NCBI GenBank assembly: GCA_934204655.1
Contig: CAKPZJ010000014.1
Span: 1-62,205 of the forward strand
DNA: 62,205 nt
From: an uncultured Prevotella sp.
GTDB lineage: Bacteria; Bacteroidota; Bacteroidia; Bacteroidales; Bacteroidaceae
Reading direction: 5' to 3'
Shown here: piece after piece, positions 1-8,395 of the stretch
Layout of the letters: each line of letters starts with the position of its first letter
How positions within the stretch are numbered: the first letter of the stretch is position 1
The notes under the pieces: model-generated
Seen by the model: only the letters and a program-made list of their open reading frames with translations
What the model was told of the DNA's origin: nothing
The model's database searches: none
Translations under genes and position numbers: made by a program

Positions 1-82
1 TAATTCGTAACCTATTACTATTATGAGCGATTACCCAATGCTCATTTCCAATAAATTACACTCTTTTCGTAACTTCAACAAG

Positions 83-90
83 CAAAGTTA
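83..90 (-). promoter_or_regulatory. -7 box of a leftward promoter
   Basis: The minus strand reads TAACTTTG, an exact Bacteroidetes -7 consensus. No open frame starts within the remaining 80 bases to the left, so it probably serves a gene beyond the window edge. Based on the motif alone. Confidence 0.45.
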
Positions 91-275
91 CATATTTTTA
101 ACCGCTTTAACACGTTTTTGTCATTATTTTCTCGTTTTTGATAGTAATTAGGACGAATTTGTTAGTTTTCTGTATTTTTATGTCAATTGCGGCCATGGGT
201 GCAGCGACCACACTATAACTCCTCTAAGTATCTCCCAAAAGAAGACTGGCAGCTAATAAAAGTACAAAAGCGCTT

Positions 276-1084
276 TGAAAGGTAAAAAAGTAAAAAGGCA
301 AAAAAGTAAAAAGCGCTCGCTGCGTGGTGGGGATGCCTCCACAACCAGCGCGCGCTGATTGCGGAGAAGTTTATAGTCTGGGGCAACGCACCAGGCATCG
401 TTCCCCCGTGGGCAAAACGTGCTGTAGGCACAAAAACAGTGCAAACTGAGCGTCACGAGCTTGCTCGGATGGCCGAGGTGCAGCCTGTTTTCTATAAAAG
501 TAGCCGTAGGCATTATCACAGCAGGTATGCCCAGAATTGGGGCAGTACCTGTTCGCATGGCAATAGCCGCCTGTAGTATTCCCTTAATTTTACGCTTCGC
601 TACTTTTGCGCTTACAGCGCGACAAAAGTTCGGTGGTTGTGTACCTGGGGCGTTGCCCCAGGCTTTATACTTCTGCGCCTACAGCGCGCGTTGACCACTC
701 GGGGTCGCACGTGGCATCATGGACATTATCCCTCGCCATCGCCCTTGACCATGGGGCCGTGTTTTCGGTGCGCGTTGGCTACACGGGGGCACACGTGGCA
801 TCATGGACATTGCTCCTCGCCATGTTCGGTGCCGTGGGTAACGTCCTTTCGGTGCACGTAGCTCACACGTGGGTACTTATGGGAATTACTGAGAACGTGG
901 GGACAGACATGTTAATCGTAGAGACCGACCTTTATGTTTTCCGGAGCCGTCTTTAGCACGCTGGGAACCGTCTTTAGAAACGTGGAGGTCTGCCTTTTCT
1001 TTTCCCGCGATGGGTATTGGTTTTATGTAGGTAGTACTCAGGCAGCGCTTTTTACTCTTTTACCTTTTTACTTTTTTACCTTTC
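276..1084. repeat. Composite intergenic repeat, copy C (degenerate)
   Basis: No credible gene lies in 1-1486. The block is bounded by mirrored tracts of the type GGTAAAAAAGTAAAAAGG (276-312 and, reversed, about 1048-1084). Inside are an inverted-repeat element (arms about 343-395 and 646-700 around GCCTGGGGC and GCCCCAGGC), two or three decayed ~84-bp tandem units (about 690-870), and a short GACCGACC element (about 921-1000). It is more diverged than the copies at 39256-40190 and 47857-48667. Short open frames here are translations of the repeat, since similar peptides recur at every copy. Confidence 0.8.
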
Positions 1085-1146
1085 TTCGTGGAAACCGGTC
1101 TCTTCATTTCTCGCGATGGTTGCGGGAATCAATAAGGCAGGCGGCA

Positions 1147-1470
1147 CCTCAACAATGCAAATCGGAAAAAACTTTGGCATTTCCTTTGCATTGTCTTCGG
1201 CTTGCCCCTTTACGGCAACGGCCGTCAAGGCAGGCGGCGCCTCGGAAATAAAAATAAACGGGATTTATTTTGTATTTCTCTCGGCTTGCACTACCTTTCA
1301 AGAAGATAGGCTGCGCCTCAACAATGCAAATCGGAAAAAACTTCGTCTTTTCCTTTGCATTGTCTTCGGCTTGCACTACCTTTCAAGAAGATAGGCTGCG
1401 CCTCAACAATGCAAATCGGAAAAAACTTCGTCTTTTCCTTTGCATTGTCTTCGGCTTGCACTACCTTTGT
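1147..1470 (+). repeat. Four tandem ~85-bp hairpin/promoter units upstream of ruvB
   Basis: Units begin at about 1147, 1232, 1316 and 1401. Each has CCTC, then a hairpin, then TCGGCTTGCACTACCTTT or a variant, then GGCTGCGCCTC. In units 1, 3 and 4 the hairpin arms are CAATGCAAA and TTTGCATTG with an inner GGAAAA/TTTTCC stem; unit 2 has a different AT-rich hairpin. Units 3 and 4 are nearly identical and lie 85 bp apart. Only unit 4 ends in an intact TACCTTTG; units 2 and 3 have TACCTTTC. Confidence 0.85.
1462..1469 (+). promoter_or_regulatory. ruvB promoter -7 box
   Basis: TACCTTTG matches TAnnTTTG and ends 17 bases before the chosen ruvB ATG. It is the intact version of the box that is broken in the preceding tandem units. 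Confidence 0.65.
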
Positions 1471-1486
1471 ACTCAAAACTATAAAC

Positions 1487-2524
1487 ATGTCAGACGACTT
1501 CGATATAAGAGAGGAGACCATCTCGTCGGCCGAAAAGGAATTTGAGAACGCGCTGCGACCCCTCAAGTTCAGCGACTTTGCCGGCCAGAAAAAGGTGGTG
1601 GAGAACTTGGAGGTGTTCGTAGAGGCGGCCAAGTACCGCGGAGAGCCTCTGGACCACACCCTGCTGCATGGCCCGCCCGGACTGGGTAAGACTACGCTGA
1701 GCAACATCATCGCCAATGAGCTGGGGGTGGGCTTCAAGATTACCAGTGGGCCTGTGCTGGACAAGCCGGGCGACCTGGCGGGCATACTCACTTCCCTGGA
1801 GCCCAACGATGTACTCTTTATAGACGAGATACACCGCTTGTCGCCCGTAGTGGAGGAATACCTGTACTCCGCGATGGAAGACTACCGCATAGACATTATG
1901 ATAGACAAGGGGCCGTCGGCTCGCTCCATCCAGATAGACCTCAACCCGTTTACCCTGGTGGGTGCCACCACCCGCAGCGGCCTGCTCACGGCACCCCTGA
2001 GGGCTCGCTTCGGCATTAACCTGCATCTGGAGTACTACGGCCCTGACACCCTGCAGCGTATCATCAAGCGCTCGGCCAGCATACTGCGTGTGCCCATCGA
2101 CGACGACGCTGCCGTAGAGATTAGCCGACGGTCGCGCGGAACGCCCCGTATAGCCAACGCGCTGCTGCGAAGGGTGCGCGACTTTGCCCAGGTCAAGGGC
2201 AACGGACGCATCACCCACGACATAGCCCAGTTTGCCCTGCGGGCACTCAACATAGACCGCTACGGACTGGACGAGATAGACAACAAGATACTACTCACCA
2301 TCATCGACAAGTTTCACGGTGGCCCCGTGGGGCTCTCTACCATAGCCACCGCCATAGGCGAGGACACGGGTACGGTAGAGGAGGTGTACGAGCCGTTCCT
2401 CATCATGGAGGGATTTGTCAAGCGCACCCCGCGCGGACGTGTGGCCACCCCGCTGGCCTACGAGCACTTAGGCCGGCACCTGGGGGGCGACGGGGCGATG
2501 ATGCAAGACCTTTTCGGATTATGA
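1487..2524 (+). CDS. ruvB: Holliday junction branch-migration helicase RuvB
   Basis: RuvB is the AAA+ motor that, with RuvA, drives branch migration of Holliday junctions in recombinational repair. The 345-residue product has Walker A GPPGLGKT near residues 62-69, Walker B VLFIDE near 109-114, the sensor region GATTR near 159-163, and a C-terminal winged-helix region, which is the usual length and order. The open frame extends 44 codons further upstream, but that part lies inside the tandem repeats and upstream of the promoter box, so the ATG at 1487 (MSDDFDI) is preferred. The stop overlaps the coaD start by 4 bases (ATGA), indicating translational coupling. ruvA and ruvC are not in the window. 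Confidence 0.97.
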   Translation: MSDDFDIREETISSAEKEFENALRPLKFSDFAGQKKVVENLEVFVEAAKYRGEPLDHTLLHGPPGLGKTTLSNIIANELGVGFKITSGPVLDKPGDLAGILTSLEPNDVLFIDEIHRLSPVVEEYLYSAMEDYRIDIMIDKGPSARSIQIDLNPFTLVGATTRSGLLTAPLRARFGINLHLEYYGPDTLQRIIKRSASILRVPIDDDAAVEISRRSRGTPRIANALLRRVRDFAQVKGNGRITHDIAQFALRALNIDRYGLDEIDNKILLTIIDKFHGGPVGLSTIATAIGEDTGTVEEVYEPFLIMEGFVKRTPRGRVATPLAYEHLGRHLGGDGAMMQDLFGL

Positions 2525-2976
2525 AGAAAGCACTCTTTGCAGGGTCGTTCGACCCCTTTACCACCGGCCACGACTCTATCGTGAGGCGGGCGCTCACCAT
2601 CTTTGACGGGGTGGTGATAGGCGTGGCTGTCAATGGCGCCAAGCACACCATGTACACCACCGAGGAGCGGGTAGAGGCCATACGCCGACTGTACGCGGGC
2701 GACGACCGCATAGAGGTGGTTACCTGCAGCGGGCTCACGGTCGAGGCGGCACGCCAGGCGGGGGCCTCGTGCCTCATCAGAGGGGTGCGCACGCTGGCCG
2801 ACTACGAGGCCGAGCGCGTCATGGCACACTATAACCGCCGCATAGGCCACATGGAGACGCTGCTGATGTTCACCCTGCCCGAGCTGGAGGACGTGTCGTC
2901 GACAGCGGTCAAGGAACTGATGCGGCTGGGCTATCCCACAGACGAATTTATACCTCATAAAGATGATAACATATAA
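2521..2976 (+). CDS. coaD: Phosphopantetheine adenylyltransferase
   Basis: CoaD transfers AMP from ATP to 4'-phosphopantetheine to make dephospho-CoA, the penultimate step of coenzyme A synthesis, in the cytosol. The 151-residue product starts with the nucleotidyltransferase signature ([15 protein letters not shown]), whose TxGH corresponds to the family T/HxGH motif, and ends with the conserved SSTAVKEL segment. Length is normal for the family. It overlaps ruvB upstream by 4 bases and ybeY downstream by 14, so the three genes are probably one transcript from the ruvB promoter. No oddities are visible. Confidence 0.96.
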   Translation: MKKALFAGSFDPFTTGHDSIVRRALTIFDGVVIGVAVNGAKHTMYTTEERVEAIRRLYAGDDRIEVVTCSGLTVEAARQAGASCLIRGVRTLADYEAERVMAHYNRRIGHMETLLMFTLPELEDVSSTAVKELMRLGYPTDEFIPHKDDNI

Positions 2977-3388
2977 CGTAGATGGCGTAAGGATGCCGGC
3001 CATCAAGAAACGGGCCACCAACGCATGGATAAAGGCCGTGGCGGCCACCTACAAACGTAAGGTGGGCGAGATAGGCTACATGTTTGTTAACGACGAGAAG
3101 ATACTCGAGGTAAACAATGAGTATCTGGGACACAACTATTATACCGATGTCATCACCTTCGACTACGACGAGGACGACATCATCAGCGGCGACATCGTGA
3201 TAAGCCTCGACACGGTGCGCAGCAACGCCGAGCTCTTCGGCAAGTCGTACGACGACGAGCTCCACCGCGTCATCATCCACGGCATACTGCACCTCTGCGG
3301 TATCAACGACAAGGGCCCCGGCGAGCGCGAGCTGATGGAGGCTGCCGAGAACCGGGCGCTGGCCATCCGGGAGCAGTACGGGGCTTAG
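2963..3388 (+). CDS. ybeY: Endoribonuclease YbeY (rRNA maturation factor)
   Basis: YbeY is a metal-dependent RNase used in 16S rRNA 3' end maturation and ribosome quality control. The 141-residue product carries the signature HGILHLCG near residues 110-117. In the E. coli protein three His residues bind the metal (HxxxHxxxxxH); here the third position is Asp in GINDKG. I recall this substitution as common in Bacteroidetes YbeY proteins, so it is probably a lineage form and not damage. The ATG at 2963 lies within coaD; an in-frame ATG at 2993 (MPAIKKR) is an alternative that removes most of the overlap. Last gene of the ruvB-coaD-ybeY operon. Confidence 0.93.
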   Translation: MITYNVDGVRMPAIKKRATNAWIKAVAATYKRKVGEIGYMFVNDEKILEVNNEYLGHNYYTDVITFDYDEDDIISGDIVISLDTVRSNAELFGKSYDDELHRVIIHGILHLCGINDKGPGERELMEAAENRALAIREQYGA

Positions 3389-3448
3389 GGGCAGGCGCTG
3401 CCCTACCCTGCCCGACCTATCTAAGACATTACCTGAAAACCCCTTATA

Positions 3449-5185
3449 ATGATGAAAAGACTTATTGCAACGGCTATGGCCATGCTGGCCATGGCCGCAC
3501 AGGCCCCGGCGCAGACCGCAGCCAAGGGGCCACAGTGGCTGGACAAGGCCGTGTTCTACCAGATTTACCCTTCTTCGTTCAAGGACAGCGATGGCAATGG
3601 CATCGGCGACCTGCAGGGCATTATCTCTAAGCTGGACTACATCCAGTCGTTAGGGGTAAACGCGCTGTGGCTTAACCCAGTGTTCGAGTCGGGATGGATA
3701 GACGGTGGATACGACGTGATAGACTTCTACAAGATAGACCCGCGATTTGGCACCAATACCGATATGGTGCGGCTTACCACCGAGGCGCACAAGCGGGGCA
3801 TCAAGGTGTGCCTGGACCTCGTGGCCGGGCACACGTCGGACCGCTGCGAGTGGTTCCGCCAGTCGGGCACGGCCGACCGCAACAGCCGCTACAGCGACTA
3901 CTACATCTGGCTGGACAGCATCTCGCCTCGCGAGCAGGAGCTGATACGCCAGCGCCACGCCTCGGCACACCCCAGCTCTGACGGCCGCGGCCTGTACGTG
4001 GAGAGCGCTTATCCGCGGGCACGCTACTACATGAAGAACTACTACGAGAGTCAGCCTGCGCTCAACTACGGATATGCGCACCCGGACCCACGGCATCCCT
4101 GGGAACAGGCGGTGACGGCTCCGGGGCCACAGGCGGTGCGCCGCGAGATGCGCAACGTGATGGCGTTCTGGTTCGACAAGGGCATTGACGGCTTCAGAGT
4201 CGACATGGCGTCGTCGCTTGTCAAGAACGACAACGACCGCAGCGCCATCCTGGCGCTCTGGCAGGAGATGCGGCGGTGGAAAGACCAGCACTATCCTGAG
4301 TGTGTACTCATCTCTGAGTGGGGCAACCCCATGCTCTCTATCCCTGCTGGCTTCAACATCGACTTCTTGCTCCATTTCAACCGCCCGGGATACCCCTCGC
4401 TCTTCTTTGACAAGGGCACGCCTTACGGAGAGCGCTCTAAGTTTGAGTACAGCTACTTCAACCGCACGGGAAAGGGCCAGATAGCCGAGTTTATCGACAA
4501 CTTTACGCCCTGTTACAACCGCGCGCGGTCGGCTAACGCCTTTATAGCCATCCCAACGGCCAACCACGACTTCCAGCGGCCCAACGTGGGCACGCGCAAC
4601 ACCGTAGACCAGCTCAAAGTGGCCATGACTTTCTTCCTCACCATGCCCACTATACCTTTTATATATTATGGCGATGAGATAGGGATGAGGTTTATACCTG
4701 ACGCACCCAACGTGGAGGGTGCCAACGAGCGCGCGGGAACGCGCACGCCCATGCAGTGGGAGGCCGGAGCCACGGCGGGCTTCTCTACGTGTACGCCCGA
4801 CAAACTGTATCTGCCCGTGAGCACCGACGGGGGCCGCATCACGGTGGCCGCCGAGGAGCAGGACCGCGCATCGATGCTCCACTTCGTGCGCACGCTCATC
4901 AGCCTGCGCCAGCAGACACCTGCCTTAGGCAACACGGCGGCCTGGGCGCTGCTGAGCGACAAGGACAAACCTTACCCCATGGTCTACCAGCGCAGCCTGG
5001 ACGGCCAGGTGTACGTGGTAGCCCTCAACCCGTCGGAGAAAGCCGTTAAGGCCACCATACCCACACAGGGTGGCAGGGCCAAGGCTGTCATGGTGAGTGG
5101 CAAGGCTCGATATAACTGCAAGACTGCTACAGATGTACTAACCTTGAGTCCTTTCTCTGCTGCTGTATTCTATATTAAACGGTAA
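3449..5185 (+). CDS. Secreted GH13 alpha-glucosidase/alpha-amylase-like enzyme
   Basis: A glycoside hydrolase family 13 enzyme for alpha-glucan or oligosaccharide breakdown, probably periplasmic. An N-terminal signal peptide (about residues 1-22, ending AQAPAQ) precedes a (beta/alpha)8 barrel opening with AVFYQIYPSSF. The catalytic residues are visible: nucleophile Asp252 in GFRVD, acid/base Glu290 in ISEW, and the third acid Asp374 in NHD. A GDEIGM motif and a C-terminal beta domain follow. Length (578) and motifs resemble oligo-1,6-glucosidase or trehalose-synthase-like members; exact specificity cannot be read. The start may be 3449 or the next codon, 3452. It has its own 60-bp gap after ybeY and no Sus partners nearby. 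Confidence 0.9.
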   Translation: MMKRLIATAMAMLAMAAQAPAQTAAKGPQWLDKAVFYQIYPSSFKDSDGNGIGDLQGIISKLDYIQSLGVNALWLNPVFESGWIDGGYDVIDFYKIDPRFGTNTDMVRLTTEAHKRGIKVCLDLVAGHTSDRCEWFRQSGTADRNSRYSDYYIWLDSISPREQELIRQRHASAHPSSDGRGLYVESAYPRARYYMKNYYESQPALNYGYAHPDPRHPWEQAVTAPGPQAVRREMRNVMAFWFDKGIDGFRVDMASSLVKNDNDRSAILALWQEMRRWKDQHYPECVLISEWGNPMLSIPAGFNIDFLLHFNRPGYPSLFFDKGTPYGERSKFEYSYFNRTGKGQIAEFIDNFTPCYNRARSANAFIAIPTANHDFQRPNVGTRNTVDQLKVAMTFFLTMPTIPFIYYGDEIGMRFIPDAPNVEGANERAGTRTPMQWEAGATAGFSTCTPDKLYLPVSTDGGRITVAAEEQDRASMLHFVRTLISLRQQTPALGNTAAWALLSDKDKPYPMVYQRSLDGQVYVVALNPSEKAVKATIPTQGGRAKAVMVSGKARYNCKTATDVLTLSPFSAAVFYIKR

Positions 5186-5270
5186 ATTCAAATCACCAGG
5201 GAGTAATATCACAATATTTTCATTCAATTATAATTACTAATAGGAAACTTTTTTTATTCTCTTTACATTT

Positions 5271-5322
5271 AGCTACTTCATATATACCAACAACCGATTA
5301 ATCGTGTATATAAGAAGTAGCT
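5271..5322. terminator. Stem-loop after the GH13 gene
   Basis: AGCTACTTCATATATA (5271-5286) pairs with TATATAAGAAGTAGCT (5307-5322) with one mismatch around a 20-base loop. It lies in the AT-rich gap between the GH13 gene and the lipoprotein island. No clean T-run follows on the plus strand, so terminator function is only likely. Confidence 0.4.
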
Positions 5323-5403
5323 ATTTAACTAACATATTTCACCACTATTCGTATTCTTATCATTTATTAACAATAAAAAATGAGGAGTTGCCAATTTTAT
5401 CGT

Positions 5404-5411
5404 TATTTTTG
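5404..5411 (+). promoter_or_regulatory. Promoter -7 box of the lipoprotein island
   Basis: TATTTTTG matches the -7 consensus, 26 bases before the first ATG of the three-gene AT-rich operon. Confidence 0.55.
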
Positions 5412-5437
5412 TAAAAATTATCATCATCATTTTAACC

Positions 5438-5863
5438 ATGCTAAAAAAATTAAAGCCCTTTTTTATACTATTTATTTGCTGTGCAATATCCGTTAGCTGT
5501 TCTAAATCGGCGACATCCCCTAAAGCACATCTCAGAAAGAATAATTTAGTATCTTATTTATCGGTTCAAGATTCTATTATTTCTTTTGGGAAAGTACATC
5601 AAGCAAAAAAACATATAAAATGTACGTTCAAACTAAGAAATGATGGAAATAATAATATTAGTATAAATAAAATTGACGTATCTTGTGGATGCCTAAAACC
5701 ATCACTTTCTTCAATAGTCATAAGACCTCAAAAAGAAGAAATCTTAACCATAGATGTAGATCTCACGAAGCAATATGGAAATATCAACAAGTCCATTATT
5801 ATATTATCTTCTGCAGAAAATGCTTATAAAATACTCAGAGTAAAAGGAACCATTTTTAACTAA
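5438..5863 (+). CDS. DUF1573 lipoprotein
   Basis: The 141-residue product has a lipoprotein signal (hydrophobic stretch ending ISVSC, lipidated Cys about residue 21) followed by a single DUF1573 domain, an Ig-like beta sandwich recognised by the SCGC motif and a following segment on alternating hydrophobic strands. Family function is unknown. It is the first gene of an AT-rich three-gene operon with 13-bp spacing to the next gene and its own -7 box. Codon use and base composition differ sharply from the GC-rich genes on both sides, suggesting acquisition. Family assignment is good; a link to peptide production is inferred only from its neighbours. Confidence 0.8.
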   Translation: MLKKLKPFFILFICCAISVSCSKSATSPKAHLRKNNLVSYLSVQDSIISFGKVHQAKKHIKCTFKLRNDGNNNISINKIDVSCGCLKPSLSSIVIRPQKEEILTIDVDLTKQYGNINKSIIILSSAENAYKILRVKGTIFN

Positions 5864-5876
5864 AAACTTTATCATT

Positions 5877-6635
5877 ATGAAAAAATTGATTTATTTTTTT
5901 CTGCTACTTTTAGCAGTATCATGCTCACAAGATGCCGACCATGTTTATAGCTGCAATCCGCAAATTAATAAAAGTGTCGCTGAAAATCTTTTAGAAATAA
6001 GGAAAATATCCCGAAAAGATTGGAGTGCCTTAAATGAAATCTACAAAAAAGCAGTATTCAGAGCAATGACCACTAAACAAAAAGTCCAACTATGGAAAGA
6101 TAAGTTTGAAGAATTGAAAAAACTTAAATGGAATAAACAGGAATGGCAACATATACAAAAAGCACTGTTATTTTTAAATCAACATTCAGATTGGTATTCT
6201 CAGGAATTGTCAGATAGCCAATTAGATGAACTTGACATATTTGCCTATAAATGGTGTCAATATGGTACCGAAGAATTAGGGTGGACTGATAATTTGTGTA
6301 AAGCAATTCTTTGTTCACCAAATAGAGTGCTAAATAAAAAAGGGGATTTAGCAATGGTACATACTTTTAAAAAAGCTAATACCCTCAATGGAAAATTCAG
6401 AATTGTTTACTACAATGACATAGATACTATCGATGGGGGAATAGACCCTGGAGAAGGTGGAAATGCAGATATAGATACAATGGAAATCAACAAAATACCA
6501 GAGTGTGAATGTTCTGTTAACAATTGGAATTTATGCGGCCTTACAGGCCAAGCCTGTGAGTATAGGAAATGTAGTGCGACAACAATAGGATGTGGCCCTT
6601 TCGGCCTCAGCACATGCTCTGGAATGTGTGTATAA
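5877..6635 (+). CDS. Lipoprotein with C-terminal fulvocin C-like eight-cysteine domain
   Basis: The 252-residue product has a lipoprotein signal (LLAVSCS, Cys about 16), an alpha-helical, Lys/Trp-rich middle region (about 30-165), a low-complexity acidic linker rich in D and G (about 180-205), and a compact tail of 43 residues with eight cysteines at 210, 212, 220, 227, 232, 239, 247 and 251. Count, CxCS opening, central AC-Y pair and GCG motif match what I recall of mature fulvocin C, a myxobacterial bacteriocin. This suggests an exported precursor from which a disulfide-bonded peptide could be released, but cleavage and activity are inferred. No protease or exporter gene adjoins it. The next gene repeats the middle region without the tail. 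Confidence 0.75.
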   Translation: MKKLIYFFLLLLAVSCSQDADHVYSCNPQINKSVAENLLEIRKISRKDWSALNEIYKKAVFRAMTTKQKVQLWKDKFEELKKLKWNKQEWQHIQKALLFLNQHSDWYSQELSDSQLDELDIFAYKWCQYGTEELGWTDNLCKAILCSPNRVLNKKGDLAMVHTFKKANTLNGKFRIVYYNDIDTIDGGIDPGEGGNADIDTMEINKIPECECSVNNWNLCGLTGQACEYRKCSATTIGCGPFGLSTCSGMCV

Positions 6636-6648
6636 ATTAATATGAACT

Positions 6649-7161
6649 ATGAAATATATAACTAAGTTTTTGTCACTTGCTGCGATATTGATTATATCTG
6701 CTTGCCATTCTTCACAACAGATTTCCAACCAGCCACGTGACAAGCAGCAGTGGCTTATTGAAAACGGCAAAAAAATACAGCGGATGTCTCGACAAGACTA
6801 TTGTAAGCTGGATCGTCAACATCAACTATGGGCATGGCCCGTACTTAGCCCAAAACAACGACGGCAATTCTGGCTGGAAAAGATAGAAGAAGTCCAAAAA
6901 TCATTCACATGGACAGATGAAGAGGCCGCACATATCCGCTCTCTCAGCGAATTTATTAATACGCACAAGAATCTTTTTGATTTTAACTGCAAAGATTCTG
7001 AAAAGATACACAAAGAGTATTCCGAGTTCTTTACATGGTGGCATCAAAAGGGTGAAGAACTGGGATGGAGTGGAAAACTTATGCAAGGCATGGTTGAAAG
7101 CCTTAACCGACTGGTTAATAAAGATGGCCTACGCGATGGTGGTTATTGTACTAAAGAATAA
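6649..7161 (+). CDS. Tail-less lipoprotein paralogue of the fulvocin C-like protein
   Basis: The 170-residue product has a lipoprotein signal (LIISAC, about residues 14-19) and then aligns with the middle region of the upstream protein: RMSRQDYCKL against KISRKDWSAL, a shared W-x(3)-EE pattern, EELGW, and SLNRLVNKDG against SPNRVLNKKG. It stops (GGYCTKE) where the Cys-rich tail would begin. Thirteen bases separate the two genes. It may be an immunity or partner protein, or a copy whose tail has been lost: the sequence after the TAA still encodes two cysteines (NC in a shifted frame, AC in frame). Function unknown; the paralogy is seen directly. Confidence 0.75.
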   Translation: MKYITKFLSLAAILIISACHSSQQISNQPRDKQQWLIENGKKIQRMSRQDYCKLDRQHQLWAWPVLSPKQRRQFWLEKIEEVQKSFTWTDEEAAHIRSLSEFINTHKNLFDFNCKDSEKIHKEYSEFFTWWHQKGEELGWSGKLMQGMVESLNRLVNKDGLRDGGYCTKE

Positions 7162-7258
7162 TTGCAAAACATCGCTGTTCAACAAGTAGCGTGTACCACT
7201 GTGATGTACCGCATAGGACAATAAATAAAGGTTATATAATATGGGGGAGCTTGGCGCG

Positions 7259-8380
7259 TCAGTCGCCTGGCTCCTCTTTTTCGTCCTCGTCGCACCTGCG
7301 CTGCAGGTGGGCACGGTATTCGGATGGCGACATGCCAAGGGTGTCACTGAAAACACGGTAGAAAGTCTGTGCCGAGGCCATGCCACACTCACGGGCGATA
7401 GCTTCGACGGTATATTCAGGGTGAGTCTTGAAGAGGCTGACGGCCTCGTCTATGCGGAGGTTGTTTATATAAGTCCTAAACGAGGTGCCCACGTAGGTCT
7501 TGAACAACTGGGCAAACTTATTCTTGGGCACGTAGACCTCGCTGATAACATCGGCGCGCGTAAGGTTGGGGTTGAGGTACATCTTCTTCTCCACGATGGT
7601 CTGCATGATGGTGGCCAGCAGCCGCTCGTCGGCCGATATGCCCGGGCGGCTGGCCCAGGTCCTGATACTGGGCACATCGGCGGGCAGGCAGATATCGGCC
7701 CCTTCGGTAGAGCCATACACTATGTGGCGTATGCGGTTAAGCCTGTTCATGATGGCCACCTGGGCGCGGTAGGCGCGACGTACCTTGAGCACATAGTAGC
7801 CCACCAGATAGGCCAGGACCAGGGCCACCAGCAGTGCTGTAGACAGGATGGTAACAAAGCTGGCTGGCGAGAGGCTGACCGAGTACCAGGGGGTGTCTAA
7901 GGTTACATGGGCCAAGGTGTCGGTGGTCTCGGCATGGTTAATGGCTGCCCGATGCTTGCGACTGGAACGGCTGGACAGGCTGTCGCGTATCAGCATGATG
8001 CGGGAGGCCACCACCGTGGCCTCTTCATAGCGTCGCAGCTGGCGCAGGCACTCAAACTGTGGGTGAAGGAAGTGGCTCACAAAGAGCGCGTGCATGGTGT
8101 CGTGGGTACATGTGTACACTTTCTCGCCGTCGCGGAAGCAGTGCAGCGCGTCGGCATAGCGGCCCAGCTGCATATAGCGGTAACCCTGGGTACAGTCTAT
8201 ACAGCACGACTCGGCCTCACTGACAGCCGCCGGTGCGATGCCATACGAGGCACTGACCGATGCGGCTCCCACCGTCACGGGGCAGGAGACCATAAGCAGG
8301 GTGGCAGCCACCGCGAGGGCACAGGCTGCACGCTGTAACAGGCCGACCATTAAGGATATTCGCATCAGGGTCACTTCCAT
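7259..8380 (-). CDS. Membrane-anchored AraC-family transcriptional regulator
   Basis: The 373-residue product has an N-terminal hydrophobic signal, an extracytoplasmic TPR-like helical region with YMQLGRYADALHCF (about residues 65-90), one transmembrane helix (about 185-207, TILSTALLVALVLAYLVGYY), and a C-terminal AraC double helix-turn-helix (about 270-360, including TVEAIARECGMASAQTFYRVF). This sensor-TM-AraC layout is common in Bacteroidetes and suggests a regulator that senses an envelope signal and acts on DNA while anchored in the inner membrane. Start 8380 lies only 7 bases after the -7 box, so the ATG at 8365 (MRISLM) is an equally good start. Its target is unknown. It converges on the AT-rich lipoprotein island. 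Confidence 0.88.
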   Translation of the reverse strand: MEVTLMRISLMVGLLQRAACALAVAATLLMVSCPVTVGAASVSASYGIAPAAVSEAESCCIDCTQGYRYMQLGRYADALHCFRDGEKVYTCTHDTMHALFVSHFLHPQFECLRQLRRYEEATVVASRIMLIRDSLSSRSSRKHRAAINHAETTDTLAHVTLDTPWYSVSLSPASFVTILSTALLVALVLAYLVGYYVLKVRRAYRAQVAIMNRLNRIRHIVYGSTEGADICLPADVPSIRTWASRPGISADERLLATIMQTIVEKKMYLNPNLTRADVISEVYVPKNKFAQLFKTYVGTSFRTYINNLRIDEAVSLFKTHPEYTVEAIARECGMASAQTFYRVFSDTLGMSPSEYRAHLQRRCDEDEKEEPGD

Positions 8381-8387
8381 TCTACTG

Positions 8388-8395
8388 CAAAAGTA
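8388..8395 (-). promoter_or_regulatory. AraC regulator promoter -7 box
   Basis: The minus strand reads TACTTTTG, 7 bases before the first and 22 before the second possible start codon of the AraC gene. A second minus-strand box, TAAATTTG, lies at about 8603-8610. Confidence 0.5.

Noticed and set aside
606..956. Open frames encoding GRCPRLY/WGVAPG-type peptides in the repeat blocks (also near 39793, 48086, 61102)
   Set aside because: They are translations of the GCCTGGGGC/GCCCCAGGC palindromes in several frames and recur at every repeat copy on either strand; no start context or independent conservation.
5186..5437. Small gene or riboswitch in the AT-rich gap
   Set aside because: Only a stem-loop and a -7 box are visible; no known aptamer pattern and no open frame of credible length.
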